In this document: positions 17,211-25,412 of the stretch, in pieces | How positions within the stretch are numbered: position 1 is the stretch's first letter | Layout of the letters: each line of letters begins with the position of its first letter | Origin: Thermoleophilales bacterium | GTDB taxonomy: Bacteria; Actinomycetota; Thermoleophilia; Solirubrobacterales; 70-9 | Assembly (NCBI GenBank): GCA_020636955.1 | Contig: JACJWY010000003.1 | Location: forward strand, 1-64,000 | DNA: 64,000 nucleotides | Direction of reading: 5' to 3' | Translations under genes and position numbers: made by a program | The notes under the pieces: generated by a model | Database searches by the model: none | What the model was told of the DNA's origin: nothing | Seen by the model: only the letters and a program-made list of their open reading frames with translations

Positions 17211-17519
17211 TCAGGAATCCGCACGTCGATCCTGCCGAATCTCGTGGAGCGCTTCGTTGGCCAGTCGCATAGCCTCCTCTTCGCTCAAATCCCGGCCCAC
17301 CATCTCGGCCTGGCGCTCCAGTGCAGATCGAACCTTTTCCCGGCCTCCGGCAAGCTCCAGGTAGCGCTCGTACGAAAGCACAACCGCCTCGGGCTTTCTC
17401 CGGGCACCGATCACGACCGGCTCCGCCTTGGACCCTGCGCGTCGAAATCTCTCCAGCATCGACGGAAGCTGAGCCCGCGCTTCGCGGGTGGCCAGTACTT
17501 CATGTGGTTTCGCGGCCAT
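17211..17519 (-). CDS. Phd/YefM-type antitoxin
   Basis: 102 residues. The N-terminal part (HEVLATREARAQLPSMLERF, then EPVVIGARRKPEAVVLSYER) has the Phd/YefM fold pattern that binds DNA as a dimer. The C-terminal helices (LERQAEMVGRDLSEEEAMRL) would wrap the toxin. It is the first gene of the pair with the PIN toxin. The ATG at 17519 lies only about 8 nt from a palindromic element that is the likely autoregulatory operator. No Shine-Dalgarno is evident, so translation may be leaderless. Confidence 0.85.
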   Translation of the reverse strand: MAAKPHEVLATREARAQLPSMLERFRRAGSKAEPVVIGARRKPEAVVLSYERYLELAGGREKVRSALERQAEMVGRDLSEEEAMRLANEALHEIRQDRRADS

Positions 17520-17526
17520 GACAAGA

Positions 17527-17557
17527 GAGTACCAAACGTGTACACGTTCATGTACTC
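17527..17557 (-). promoter_or_regulatory. Palindromic operator of the toxin-antitoxin operon
   Basis: Perfect 14-bp palindrome AACGTGTACACGTT (17535-17548), flanked by outer arms GAGTAC (17527-17532) and GTACTC (17552-17557), off by one base from full symmetry. It sits 8-38 nt upstream of the antitoxin ATG, where Phd-type antitoxins bind to repress their own operon. It overlaps the 3' end of the neighbouring hypothetical gene. Confidence 0.65.
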
Positions 17558-17982
17558 AACGCCCCGAGGTCCGGAGGCTGACAGTTCTCGTTTACGGCTG
17601 CCTCGGATTCGCAGTAATACTCCGCGCTTTCTTCAACGCGATCCCATCTTTCGTCCATGCTTGCGTTAAAGGCGAAACGTTCGGCGCTGTCGCGGTCCAT
17701 ATGCCCTAGCTTCTCCAGATGCTCCAGATACTCGTCCTGAAACTCATCTTCGAGGTGAAGTTTCAACATCGCGTCATAGATCGCGCGGCCTGACCGATGG
17801 TCGAGAATTTCGCCCAACCCGATTCGAAGAGTCCGCCGGCTGGGGTCGCATAGGTTCAGGGAGATTCCGTGCCTGGCCTGATACTGAAAGGTCAATCTCA
17901 ACTGGCATTGAACCCACACCTCTCCGTCGAGAGCCGCGGTCGGAAGACAAACGAAGTCGGTGTATCGCTTTTTCGAAGCCAT
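17548..17982 (-). CDS. Hypothetical protein upstream of the toxin-antitoxin pair
   Basis: 144 residues from ATG 17982 (MASKKRYTDFVCLPTAALDG). An earlier start at 18027 adds 15 Cys/Gly-rich residues and would overlap the tRNA terminator, so I reject it. The N-terminal half looks like a small beta domain (WVQCQLRLTFQYQARHGISL); the second half is acidic and helical (EDEFQDEYLEHLEKLGHMDR, ERWDRVEESAEYYCESEAAV). No family recognised. The stop falls inside the operator of the antitoxin gene, so transcription through this gene would run into that operator. It could be a third component of the module, which is speculation. Confidence 0.55.
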   Translation of the reverse strand: MASKKRYTDFVCLPTAALDGEVWVQCQLRLTFQYQARHGISLNLCDPSRRTLRIGLGEILDHRSGRAIYDAMLKLHLEDEFQDEYLEHLEKLGHMDRDSAERFAFNASMDERWDRVEESAEYYCESEAAVNENCQPPDLGALST

Positions 17983-18029
17983 GTACCCGTAAGTCCCAGC
18001 GGCCCCAAACTCGCCCCTGCAACACAAAA

Positions 18030-18047
18030 CCCCCTGGCGAGAGGGGG
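18030..18047 (-). terminator. Terminator of the initiator tRNA gene
   Basis: Read on the minus strand: CCCCCT, loop CTCGCC, AGGGGG, then TTTTGTGTT. It lies 22 nt beyond the tRNA 3' end. The loop matches the hairpin at 16695. Confidence 0.75.
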
Positions 18048-18069
18048 AGGTGTGTTGACGTTGCGGCCA

Positions 18070-18143
<74 letters not shown>

Positions 18144-18257
18144 GCGGACCGCCAAGTCTAGCACCCATGGGCTTTGGGGCTCTTTGCCACTCGGGGTGAA
18201 CGTGGGTGTGCGGGATCCCGGATGCAGATTCGTCCGGACCTGATCAATTACCGGTGT

Positions 18258-19814
18258 ATGGCGGTGGATAGCCTCCCCGCTGTGGAAAGGAAGTGGCTCT
18301 CTCTCGTCGCCGTGATCACCGGCATTTTCATGCTGCTGATCGACATCACGATCGTCAACGTCGCTCTGCCGGACATCGGCAGCGACCTCGACGCCTCGTT
18401 CTCCAGCCTCGAATGGGTGGTCAATGCCTACACCCTCACGCTCGCTTCCTCGCTGCTCGTTTCCGGGTCGCTGGCCGACCTGATAGGTCGCAAGAAAGTC
18501 TTCGCGGGCGGGCTGGTCATCTTCACCCTCGCCTCGCTGGCCTGCGCCCTGGCCGAATCCTCGCTGGCACTAAACCTGCTCCGGGCCGTTCAGGGCATCG
18601 GTGGCGGGATGATGTTCTCCACCTCGCTGGCGATCATCGCCCAGACCTTCCAGGGCCAGGAACGCGGAATCGCCTTCGGCATCGTCGGGGCAACCACCGG
18701 TTCCGCGGTAGCGATCGGCCCGCTGCTCGGCGGCCTGCTAACGGACGCCTTCGGCTGGGAGGCGATCTTCCTGATCAACGTGCCGATCGGGATCTTCGCG
18801 CTGATCGGCACTCTCAGAAACGTGGATGAATCCAAAGACCCGCATCCGGCGGGAATCGACTGGCTCGGGGCGGTGCTCTTCTCGGCTTCACTCTTCCTGA
18901 TGATCTACGCGCTGGTTCACGGCAACGACTCGGGCTGGGGCAGCTTCGAGATCATCGGGGCAATCGTTCTCTCGATTGTGCTGATGATCATCTTCGGCGG
19001 GGTCGAAACCCACAAGGAGCACCCCCTCTTCGACCTCGGCCTTTTCCGGAAACCGGCCTTCGTCGGGGCCTGCCTGGTTGCCCTGTGCATGTCCGCATCG
19101 CTGTTTGCCCTCTTCCTTTTCCTCACCTTCTACATCCAGGGCGGGGTGCTCGGTTACAGCCCGCTCGAGGCCGGCCTCAGGTTCCTGCCGATCACCGGGA
19201 TGATGCTGGTGGTCGGCCCGATCGCCGGACGGCTGACCACCAAGGTCCAGGTCCGCTACCTGCTGAGCGGCGGCCTGCTCGGGGTCGGGGTAGGGATCTT
19301 CCTGATGCACGGGATCGACGTGAACTCGGGCTGGACCGCCCTCATCCTCGGCTTCATGGTGGCGGGGATCGGCAGCGGCTTCGTCAACCCGCCGCTTGCC
19401 TCAACGGCGATCGGGGTGGTCGAACAAAGACGGTCGGGGATGGCCTCGGGAATCAACGCCACCTTCCGCCAGTCCGGCATCGCCGCCGGGGTGGCCGGGC
19501 TCGGGGCGATCTTCCAGAGCCGGGTGGGGAGTCTCCTCTCCGAACAACTGGCCGGCACCCCGGCCGCGCCCCACAGCGAGCAGATTTCAGCCGCGGTGAC
19601 CGCCGGTCAGACCGAGCAGGCGATCTCCCACATTCCCGGCTCGATCGGAGCGGCGCAGATCGACCAGATCAGGGAGGCCGCCCACTTCGCCTTCGTCGGC
19701 GGCATGAACACCCTCTTCCTGGTCACCAGCGCGATCGCCCTGATCGGCTCGGTCGGCGCCTTTTTCCTGGTCCGGCAAAGTGACTTCGTCGCTCCGCCCG
19801 GTCACGAGGGCTGA
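18258..19814 (+). CDS. DHA2-type MFS drug exporter (EmrB/QacA-like)
   Basis: 518 residues from ATG 18258 (MAVDSLPAVERKWLSLVAVI). An open upstream extension to 18174 is charged and Cys-containing, so I reject it. About 14 helices are expected. Motifs: DITIVNVALPDIGSDL (motif D1 of DHA2), LADLIGRKKVFAGG (motif A) and a long C-terminal tail. TM5 carries the antiporter motif C-like stretch GATTGSAVAIGPLLGGLLT. Members expel lipophilic cations and antibiotics by proton exchange. Substrate unknown. It stands alone, with its stop 5 bp from the convergent small-protein gene. Confidence 0.9.
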   Translation: MAVDSLPAVERKWLSLVAVITGIFMLLIDITIVNVALPDIGSDLDASFSSLEWVVNAYTLTLASSLLVSGSLADLIGRKKVFAGGLVIFTLASLACALAESSLALNLLRAVQGIGGGMMFSTSLAIIAQTFQGQERGIAFGIVGATTGSAVAIGPLLGGLLTDAFGWEAIFLINVPIGIFALIGTLRNVDESKDPHPAGIDWLGAVLFSASLFLMIYALVHGNDSGWGSFEIIGAIVLSIVLMIIFGGVETHKEHPLFDLGLFRKPAFVGACLVALCMSASLFALFLFLTFYIQGGVLGYSPLEAGLRFLPITGMMLVVGPIAGRLTTKVQVRYLLSGGLLGVGVGIFLMHGIDVNSGWTALILGFMVAGIGSGFVNPPLASTAIGVVEQRRSGMASGINATFRQSGIAAGVAGLGAIFQSRVGSLLSEQLAGTPAAPHSEQISAAVTAGQTEQAISHIPGSIGAAQIDQIREAAHFAFVGGMNTLFLVTSAIALIGSVGAFFLVRQSDFVAPPGHEG

Positions 19815-19819
19815 GCTGC

Positions 19820-20251
19820 TCAACCCGGGCCCGAAGGGGTCTGAACCGAAGGAGTCGAAGGCTGCTGCGGGGTTTCGACCTGCGGCTGTGAAGGCTGGCT
19901 GGGCTGATCCGGCTGGTTGGGCTGACTGACCTTGTCGGGTTCGTTCGGCTGATCGGGACTTTCCACGTTGACATCCCCGGCACCGCCGACCGAGCCGTTC
20001 ACGTCGGCGTCCACCGAGTAGTTCTCCTGGTAGCCGGCCTCGACCTTGACGGTGCCGTTCTTGCCGGTGGTCTGCCCGCTGTCCGAGCCGCCGTCCGAGT
20101 CGCCATTTTTCCCGAGCTTCGCCGACTTCTGCCCGTGACCGTTCCTTGCGTCGTCGTCCTTGCTCCCCGTCACCAGGAAGGCTGCCGCTCCGCCCGCGAC
20201 GACCAGAACCAGCAGTGCAGGAATCCACCAGCGTTTCTTCTTCTCTTCCAT
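19820..20251 (-). CDS. Single-helix anchored protein with low-complexity Asp/Asn/Pro/Gln tail
   Basis: 143 residues: basic start MEEKKKRWW, one helix (IPALLVLVVAGGAAAFLVTG, about 10-29), then a hydrophilic tail. The tail has an Asp/Gly/Ser part (KNGDSDGGSDSGQTTGKNG), a short beta-like part (TVKVEAGYQENYSVDADVNG) and a Pro/Gln repeat region (QPDQPSQPSQPQ). The tail would be outside the cytoplasm. The start is 2 nt after the stop of the MFS gene, so both are in one operon and the protein may accompany that exporter at the membrane. No family recognised. Confidence 0.7.
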   Translation of the reverse strand: MEEKKKRWWIPALLVLVVAGGAAAFLVTGSKDDDARNGHGQKSAKLGKNGDSDGGSDSGQTTGKNGTVKVEAGYQENYSVDADVNGSVGGAGDVNVESPDQPNEPDKVSQPNQPDQPSQPSQPQVETPQQPSTPSVQTPSGPG

Positions 20252-20253
20252 CT

Positions 20254-21984
20254 TCAGCTACTCGCTTTCGATCTGGACCTGCCCTGAAGCCACGGTGGTT
20301 TGGGAGGCGGCCAGAGCTCACCTTTCTTCGGCTTGGGTGGGGCCATCCGGATCACCTGCGCCTTCAACGCTGCGAAAGGCGAACCGGCCGGACCCCAGGC
20401 CGGCACCGCCCCATCCCTGCGCATGACCGCAGCCGGAGTCGACCCCATGTGGGCCGGGGTGGCCTCCGGACCTTCTTCCTCGACCCGGCGACCGGGCGCT
20501 CGAAGCAACACATAAAGCAGCCCGACCAGCATCACGATCGCTCCGACGATGAAGGCCTGGTCCATCCCCTGCATAAAGGCATGATGGACACCCTGCTCCA
20601 GGGCCGGCCCGGCCTTGCCAAGCTTCGGTGATTCGGCGACCTGGATTCCTACCGCCGGTGAATCCTTGACCATTTCCGCCGTGGCAGCGGGCAGCTTCCC
20701 GGTCTTATCGGCGATGTTGTCCGAATAGCCAGAATTGAAGAGCGACCCAAGCAGGGCGATTCCGATTGCCGCGCCGAGCTCCCGGGTCACATCGTTGAGA
20801 GCCGAGGCGACTCCCTGCTTTTCCGGCGGCAGCGAAGCCACGACCGCGTTTGTCGAAGGTGTGCTGGCCAGCGCCATGCCAAAAGCGAAAACACACATCG
20901 GCAGCAGGAAGGCCGGGTATTCGGAGTCGGCGGTGAGACCGGTGATCAGCCAAAAGGCGATCCCCATGAGGATCAGCCCGCCGGCCATCAGCGGTTTGTC
21001 ACCCCAACGTTCCGCGAGCTTCGGGGTGAGCGCCGAAATCGGCATCACCACCACGGCGATTGGCAGAAAGGAGACCGCGGCCAGGAGGGGACCGAAGTCA
21101 AGTACCAACTGCACGTATTGGAGCCCCACATAAAAGAAGCCGAAGGCCCCGAGAAAGATCAGGACCAGAGTCAACGACCCACTGGAAAGACCCTTGAGCC
21201 TGAACAATCGGGGGTCCAGCATCGGCCAGGTGACCCGACTGTCATGGATCGCCCAGCTGGTGATTGCCACGGCCGCGACGATAAAGGCGACCACCGGGGC
21301 GGTTGCACCCCAGCCGGCTTCAGCCCCTTCGATTACCCCGTAGACCAGCGCGCCGATCCCGATCGCAGTCAGACCGGCCCCGACCGGATCCGGGTGGGAT
21401 TCCTCCTCGTCGCTGGTGTGGGGAATGAAGACGAGGGTTGCGACAAGCGAGATCGCAGCCAGGATCGCGACCGCCAGAAAGGTCGACTTCCATTCGAAGT
21501 ACTCGAGCAACAGTCCGCTCATCAGCAGCCCTAGCACCGCCCCGGCGCTGGCAAACCCGGCCCAGATCGCGACCGCGCGGGGCCGGCTCTCCTCGGGAAA
21601 GACCGAGGTCACAGTGGAGAGAGTGCTCGGCATGATCAGGGCTGCTCCGACCCCCATCACCGCGCGGCAGGCGATCAGGAAACCAACCGTGTCCGAGGTT
21701 GCCGCGACTCCTGCGGCAATACCGAAGATCACGGTGCCGATAACCAAGGTGTTCTTTCGACCCTTGTCGTCACCGAGCGCGCCGAATGGAAGTACCAGGG
21801 CAGCGAGGGCGACGGTATAGGCATCGGCAATCCAGGTCAGGTCGGAACCGGCGGCGCCAAGGTCAACGGCGATCCCCTCCAGAGCGAGATTGACGCTGGT
21901 AACCGAGGCCATGACCAGAACGAGGGCCAGGCAGCAACCGGCGAGGACAAAATGAGGGCTTTGAAAACGACTTGAACCGGGCAT
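20254..21984 (-). CDS. DHA2-type MFS exporter under a BlaI/MecI-like operator
   Basis: 576 residues from ATG 21984 (MPGSSRFQSPHFVLAGCCLA). The ATG at 22020 would lie inside the promoter. About 14 helices: NLALEGIAVDLGAAGSDLTW, LPFGALGDDKGRKNTL (motif A), GVGAALIMPSTLSTVTSVF (motif near TM4), SAGAVLGLLMSGLLLEYF (motif C region). A long cytoplasmic tail of about 90 residues is rich in Pro, Lys and Arg (PPKPKKGELWPPPKPPW). The class exports drugs by proton antiport. The promoter has an operator matching the MecI/BlaI pattern between its -35 and -10, so expression is probably inducible. Followed within 2 nt by the anchored tail protein. Confidence 0.9.
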   Translation of the reverse strand: MPGSSRFQSPHFVLAGCCLALVLVMASVTSVNLALEGIAVDLGAAGSDLTWIADAYTVALAALVLPFGALGDDKGRKNTLVIGTVIFGIAAGVAATSDTVGFLIACRAVMGVGAALIMPSTLSTVTSVFPEESRPRAVAIWAGFASAGAVLGLLMSGLLLEYFEWKSTFLAVAILAAISLVATLVFIPHTSDEEESHPDPVGAGLTAIGIGALVYGVIEGAEAGWGATAPVVAFIVAAVAITSWAIHDSRVTWPMLDPRLFRLKGLSSGSLTLVLIFLGAFGFFYVGLQYVQLVLDFGPLLAAVSFLPIAVVVMPISALTPKLAERWGDKPLMAGGLILMGIAFWLITGLTADSEYPAFLLPMCVFAFGMALASTPSTNAVVASLPPEKQGVASALNDVTRELGAAIGIALLGSLFNSGYSDNIADKTGKLPAATAEMVKDSPAVGIQVAESPKLGKAGPALEQGVHHAFMQGMDQAFIVGAIVMLVGLLYVLLRAPGRRVEEEGPEATPAHMGSTPAAVMRRDGAVPAWGPAGSPFAALKAQVIRMAPPKPKKGELWPPPKPPWLQGRSRSKASS

Positions 21985-21991
21985 GATCCGG

Positions 21992-22020
21992 GTTATACTA
22001 CAAATGTAGTAACTGGGCAA
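21992..22020 (-). promoter_or_regulatory. Promoter with embedded BlaI/MecI-type operator
   Basis: Minus strand: -35 TTGCCC (22020-22015), a 17-bp spacer, -10 TATAAC (21997-21992), 7 nt before the ATG at 21984, implying a leaderless mRNA. The palindrome TACTACA-AA-TGTAGTA (21996-22011) overlaps the -10 and the spacer. TACANNTGTA is the known core of BlaI/MecI/CopY operators, so bound repressor would block RNA polymerase. Confidence 0.7.
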
Positions 22021-22053
22021 GAAAGAGGCCCGGGACCTGCCCGGGCCTCTTTC
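22021..22053 (-). terminator. Strong terminator after the SDR gene
   Basis: Perfect 13-bp arms AAAGAGGCCCGGG and CCCGGGCCTCTTT with a 5-nt loop, ending in TTTCTT on the minus strand. It insulates the exporter promoter from the upstream SDR transcript. Confidence 0.85.
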
Positions 22054-22073
22054 GAACTCCGGTTGCCAGGCAG

Positions 22074-22841
22074 CTACGGCTGCGTGGTCGGCCGGATCAG
22101 CATCTCGTTCAATGACACATGGGCCGGCCGGGTCACGGCGTACTCGATCGCGTCGGCGATGTCATGTGAGTTCAACGGTTCGATTTTCGCGGTGCGTTCC
22201 TTCAGCCTTTCGTGAACCTCGGGCCGGTTGTGACTCTGGAGTTCGGTCTCGACGAATCCGGGCTCGATGATCGTCACCCGCACCCCATGCCGGCTCGCCT
22301 CCTGCCGGAGCGCTTCGCTGACCGCGACCACACCGTGCTTGGTCAGGTTGTAGACCCCGGCGCCAGCATTGACGACCCGGCCGGCAACCGAGCTTATGTT
22401 CACCACATCGGTCACCTTGCGGGGAGAATCCTGGGTTGCGGCGAAGAGATGCGGCAAAGCTGCATGGGTCACGTAGAGCAGGCCCTTGACATTGACATCG
22501 ATCATCCGGTCCCATTCCTCGGTCGGCGCACCATGGATCGGCCCGAGCAGCATCACCCCGGCGTTGTTGACCACGATGTCGAGCCGTCCGAAATCGCCGA
22601 CCGTCCGCTCGACCGCGGAGATCGCCTGCTCCTGATCGGTCACGTCGGCTTCAATCGCCAGCGCGGTGTGGCCGTTTGACGCGATCTCCTGGGCCAGCTT
22701 CTCGATCCGGTCCGCCCGACGGGCTACCAGCGCGACCTTCGACCCCTGGGCCGCCAGCGCCCTGGCGGTCGCCTCGCCGATTCCGCTGCTGGCACCGGTC
22801 ACCAGCGCTACCGATCCCTCAAGTCTTTCCGCCACTTTCAT
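22074..22841 (-). CDS. Short-chain dehydrogenase/reductase
   Basis: 255 residues, classical SDR. Cofactor motif VALVTGASSGIGEATARALA (TGxxxGxG), structural NNAG in LDIVVNNAGVML, active-site Ser in VNISSVAG, and the YxxxK pair in GVYNLTKHGVVAVSEAL. The acidic or basic choice after beta-2 (ALVARRADRIEKL) suggests NADP(H). Most like YdfG/clavaldehyde-type oxidoreductases; substrate unknown. GGAGG abuts the ATG at 22841, too close for best use, so GTG at 22835 may be the true start. A strong terminator follows. Confidence 0.9.
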   Translation of the reverse strand: MKVAERLEGSVALVTGASSGIGEATARALAAQGSKVALVARRADRIEKLAQEIASNGHTALAIEADVTDQEQAISAVERTVGDFGRLDIVVNNAGVMLLGPIHGAPTEEWDRMIDVNVKGLLYVTHAALPHLFAATQDSPRKVTDVVNISSVAGRVVNAGAGVYNLTKHGVVAVSEALRQEASRHGVRVTIIEPGFVETELQSHNRPEVHERLKERTAKIEPLNSHDIADAIEYAVTRPAHVSLNEMLIRPTTQP

Positions 22842-22867
22842 CCTCCGTTTGCTTGTCGTTCACCCCG

Positions 22868-22890
22868 AGAATATCCCCGGCGAATATTCT
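22868..22890. promoter_or_regulatory. Inverted repeat between divergent SDR and ppx genes
   Basis: Perfect 7-bp arms AGAATAT and ATATTCT, 9 nt apart, placed where a dimeric regulator could control one or both genes. TATTCT (22885-22890) could be the ppx -10, giving an almost leaderless message from the TTG at 22897. Confidence 0.4.
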
Positions 22891-22896
22891 TGAACC

Positions 22897-23847
22897 TTGG
22901 ACGCCACCCCTCCCAAGAGCGCCGCTTCCACCCGGGTCGCGGTAATTGACATCGGTACCAACTCGACCCGGCTCCTGATCGCCGACGTGGAAGGCGCCCA
23001 GGTTGACGAGATTTACCGGGAAAGCCGGATCACCAGGCTCGGTCGCGGAGTCGACCATTCCGGTCAGCTTTCGGCCGAGGGCATCGACGCGGTTTGCGAG
23101 GCGATCGCCGACTACATGCCGTTGATCTCCGAGGAGCGGGCCCGCGAGGTGATGGTGATCGCGACCAGCGCGGTGCGGGACGCCGACAACGGTGAAGCCT
23201 TCGTGGCCGAACTCAGGGAAAGGTTCGACCTGTCCTGCCGGGTGATCGACGGCGACCAGGAAGCGAACCTCACATATCTGGGAACCTCCTCGGGTGGGAG
23301 CGGTGACCAAACCACGCTGGTGATCGATATCGGTGGCGGCTCGACCGAGATGATCGTCGGTCGCGGGCCCGAGCCGATCTTCCACACCTCGCTCCAGGCC
23401 GGCGTGGTTCGCCACACCGAACGGATCCTGACCGGCGACCCACCCGCTTCAGCCGAACTCGAAGCGCTCGCGAAAGACGTCGGCAAGCTGGTGCAGTCCG
23501 CCCTCGAAGGGGTCGAGCTGCCACCGGTCGACCGGGCGATCGCGGTTGCCGGCACGCCCTCTTCTCTGGCTGCGATCGACCTCGAGCTGGTTCCCTATGA
23601 CCCCAAGGCGGTCGAAGGGCACCGGCTGCCCCTGCGCACCGTCCAGTGGTGGCTTTCCCGACTGGCCTCGATGCCGCTGGCCGAACGACAGCAGGTGCCC
23701 GGCCTCCATCCCGACCGGGCCCAGGCGATCGTCGCCGGGGTCGTGATCCTGATCGAGATCATGCGCAACTTCGACCTGCTCGAAGTCGAAGTGTCCGAGC
23801 ACGACATCCTTTACGGCTGCGCGATCACCGCCGCCGCGGCCGCCTGA
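22897..23847 (+). CDS. ppx: Ppx/GppA exopolyphosphatase family protein
   Basis: 316 residues. TTG 22897 is the only usable start, since an in-frame stop (TGA) lies 4 nt earlier. The actin-fold phosphate loops are clear: VAVIDIGTNSTRLLIADVEG (phosphate 1) and TLVIDIGGGSTEMIVG (phosphate 2), with SAVRDADNGEAFVAEL between. This is the short single-module form, about the length of mycobacterial Ppx1/Ppx2. It removes terminal phosphate from polyphosphate or pppGpp, in the cytoplasm. In mycobacteria ppx2 lies near eno and ftsB; here those genes are about 11 kb away. Confidence 0.9.
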   Translation: MDATPPKSAASTRVAVIDIGTNSTRLLIADVEGAQVDEIYRESRITRLGRGVDHSGQLSAEGIDAVCEAIADYMPLISEERAREVMVIATSAVRDADNGEAFVAELRERFDLSCRVIDGDQEANLTYLGTSSGGSGDQTTLVIDIGGGSTEMIVGRGPEPIFHTSLQAGVVRHTERILTGDPPASAELEALAKDVGKLVQSALEGVELPPVDRAIAVAGTPSSLAAIDLELVPYDPKAVEGHRLPLRTVQWWLSRLASMPLAERQQVPGLHPDRAQAIVAGVVILIEIMRNFDLLEVEVSEHDILYGCAITAAAAA

Positions 23848-23886
23848 ACCATCCGGCTTTCGGCTCTGGAAAGGCCAGACTCCGGT

Positions 23887-25317
23887 TCAGCCGCCGCCCA
23901 GGATCCGTTTCTTCTCGGCCGCGAACTCCTCGTCATCGAGCACCCCGGCATCCCTGAGGCGACCAAGCTGCTCGAGCTGATCGAGGCGCCCGGCAGCTGG
24001 CGGGGCCGCAGCAGGGGGCTGGGTCGGGATAACCGTCGTTTCAGCTTCTCCGGCAGGCTTTCCGGCCACATCTGAACCCGGTCCGGTGCCGCTCTTGCCG
24101 CCGATCTTCGGCATCGAAAGGCTCTTCGGGCGACCGGCCCAGGCTTCCCTGGCCCGGTCCCGGGTTCGCTCCCCGAAAGCGCGCAGCCTCGCCACGTCCG
24201 CATCGGGGTACTCGAGCAGGATCTGGCGGCGGAAGAACCAGAAGCCGGCCCCCGCCATCACGACCACCATCAGGCGAATGATGAATTCCCGACCGTCCCC
24301 AGCACCCATGATCAGGAAGATGAAGGCGACCAGGCCGAGCAGGCCGAAGGTCAGACCCGGGTATTCGCCGAACGGGACCGCGAGGAATTCCCGGACCTTC
24401 CCGGCAGCTCTCACCGGCGAGATCACCCAGGCCACGACCACCAGGGCAAAGGCAAACCAGATCACCGTCCAGGCGACCGACTTCAGCAATTCGGTGATGA
24501 TGCCCCAGGCCGCCTGGGCGGCGGGCTGGATGTCCGGGTCGGCCAGGTTGGGAATCAGCGAGTTGCCGACCACCGAGCGGATGATCAGCACGATGATCGC
24601 GGCCAGGATCAGACCGACCGCCATCCAGAGCAGGGTCAGCCAGCGGTAGCCGGGCGAGAGGTAGACCGCCAGAGCGATCAACAGCAGAGTGAGCAGCCCG
24701 GTGATCAGGGCGAGGCCGTGGATCAGCTTGGCCACCTGCTGGACCTGGGCCAGCTGGTCGGAATCAACGATCTTGATGTTGCCGACGGTGTCCGGGATCT
24801 TGTCGCGGGCCTGGTCGCCGAGACCAACCTGGTCGGCAATCTCGATGATCAGGGGCTGAAGCTGCAGCTCCACCTCGCCACCGCTGGTGCTGGTGAAGGT
24901 GCCCTTGTCCTCGAGGATGTTGATCAGTGTGGTGTGGGCGGCGATGTTGGCCGATTTCCAGGCCGACTGGACCTTGTCATTGCTGAGGGCCCTCTGGGCG
25001 AGAGAGTCAGCGCCCTGCCGGGCCGCCCCGGCCAGAGGCCCGGCCAGCGCGCTGCCAAGGTCGGGGTTGATGTTGTTCAGATTCTTTTCCAGCTCGCCCT
25101 GGACGTCGACGTTGGCGTAGAGCTCATCGACCGCATAGGTCGCTACCTGATCCCGGATTTCCTGGTTCTGGAGAAGCTGGAGCGAGGTATCACCCCATTC
25201 CTGGGTGTCGAAGACCTGTCGGTCAACCCAGGACGAAAGGATTGCCAGAACGGTCATGAAACCGGCCAGGATCGTGATGAACCTGACCCACCCGAGATGC
25301 GGCCGCTCTTTGGTCAA
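23887..25317 (-). CDS. Multi-span membrane protein with C-terminal SHOCT motif (paralogue of 15486-16685)
   Basis: 476 residues from TTG 25317, chosen because AAGGGGAG lies about 6 nt upstream. The ATG at 25392 adds 25 Arg/Gly-rich residues without a ribosome site. One N-terminal helix, an extracytoplasmic segment of about 150 residues, four more helices to about residue 365, then a cytoplasmic tail ending in a SHOCT motif (LDQLEQLGRLRDAGVLDDEE). The SHOCT block often marks oligomerising or membrane-associated proteins. The body is paralogous to the 399-residue protein upstream, sharing the TSTSGG block. The convergent gene is ppx. Function unknown. Confidence 0.75.
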   Translation of the reverse strand: MTKERPHLGWVRFITILAGFMTVLAILSSWVDRQVFDTQEWGDTSLQLLQNQEIRDQVATYAVDELYANVDVQGELEKNLNNINPDLGSALAGPLAGAARQGADSLAQRALSNDKVQSAWKSANIAAHTTLINILEDKGTFTSTSGGEVELQLQPLIIEIADQVGLGDQARDKIPDTVGNIKIVDSDQLAQVQQVAKLIHGLALITGLLTLLLIALAVYLSPGYRWLTLLWMAVGLILAAIIVLIIRSVVGNSLIPNLADPDIQPAAQAAWGIITELLKSVAWTVIWFAFALVVVAWVISPVRAAGKVREFLAVPFGEYPGLTFGLLGLVAFIFLIMGAGDGREFIIRLMVVVMAGAGFWFFRRQILLEYPDADVARLRAFGERTRDRAREAWAGRPKSLSMPKIGGKSGTGPGSDVAGKPAGEAETTVIPTQPPAAAPPAAGRLDQLEQLGRLRDAGVLDDEEFAAEKKRILGGG

Positions 25318-25412
25318 AGCACTACTCCCCTTCTGATCTGACGCGCCAACATGCCGCAAGCCTAGCCACAGGCGGCGGCGGCCGCCTCTCATACCAGGTG
25401 AAGACCCGGAAA

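Noticed and set aside
16713..18069. Genomic island integrated at the initiator tRNA
   Set aside because: No integrase, no repeat of the tRNA 3' end on the far side was found; the segment is short.
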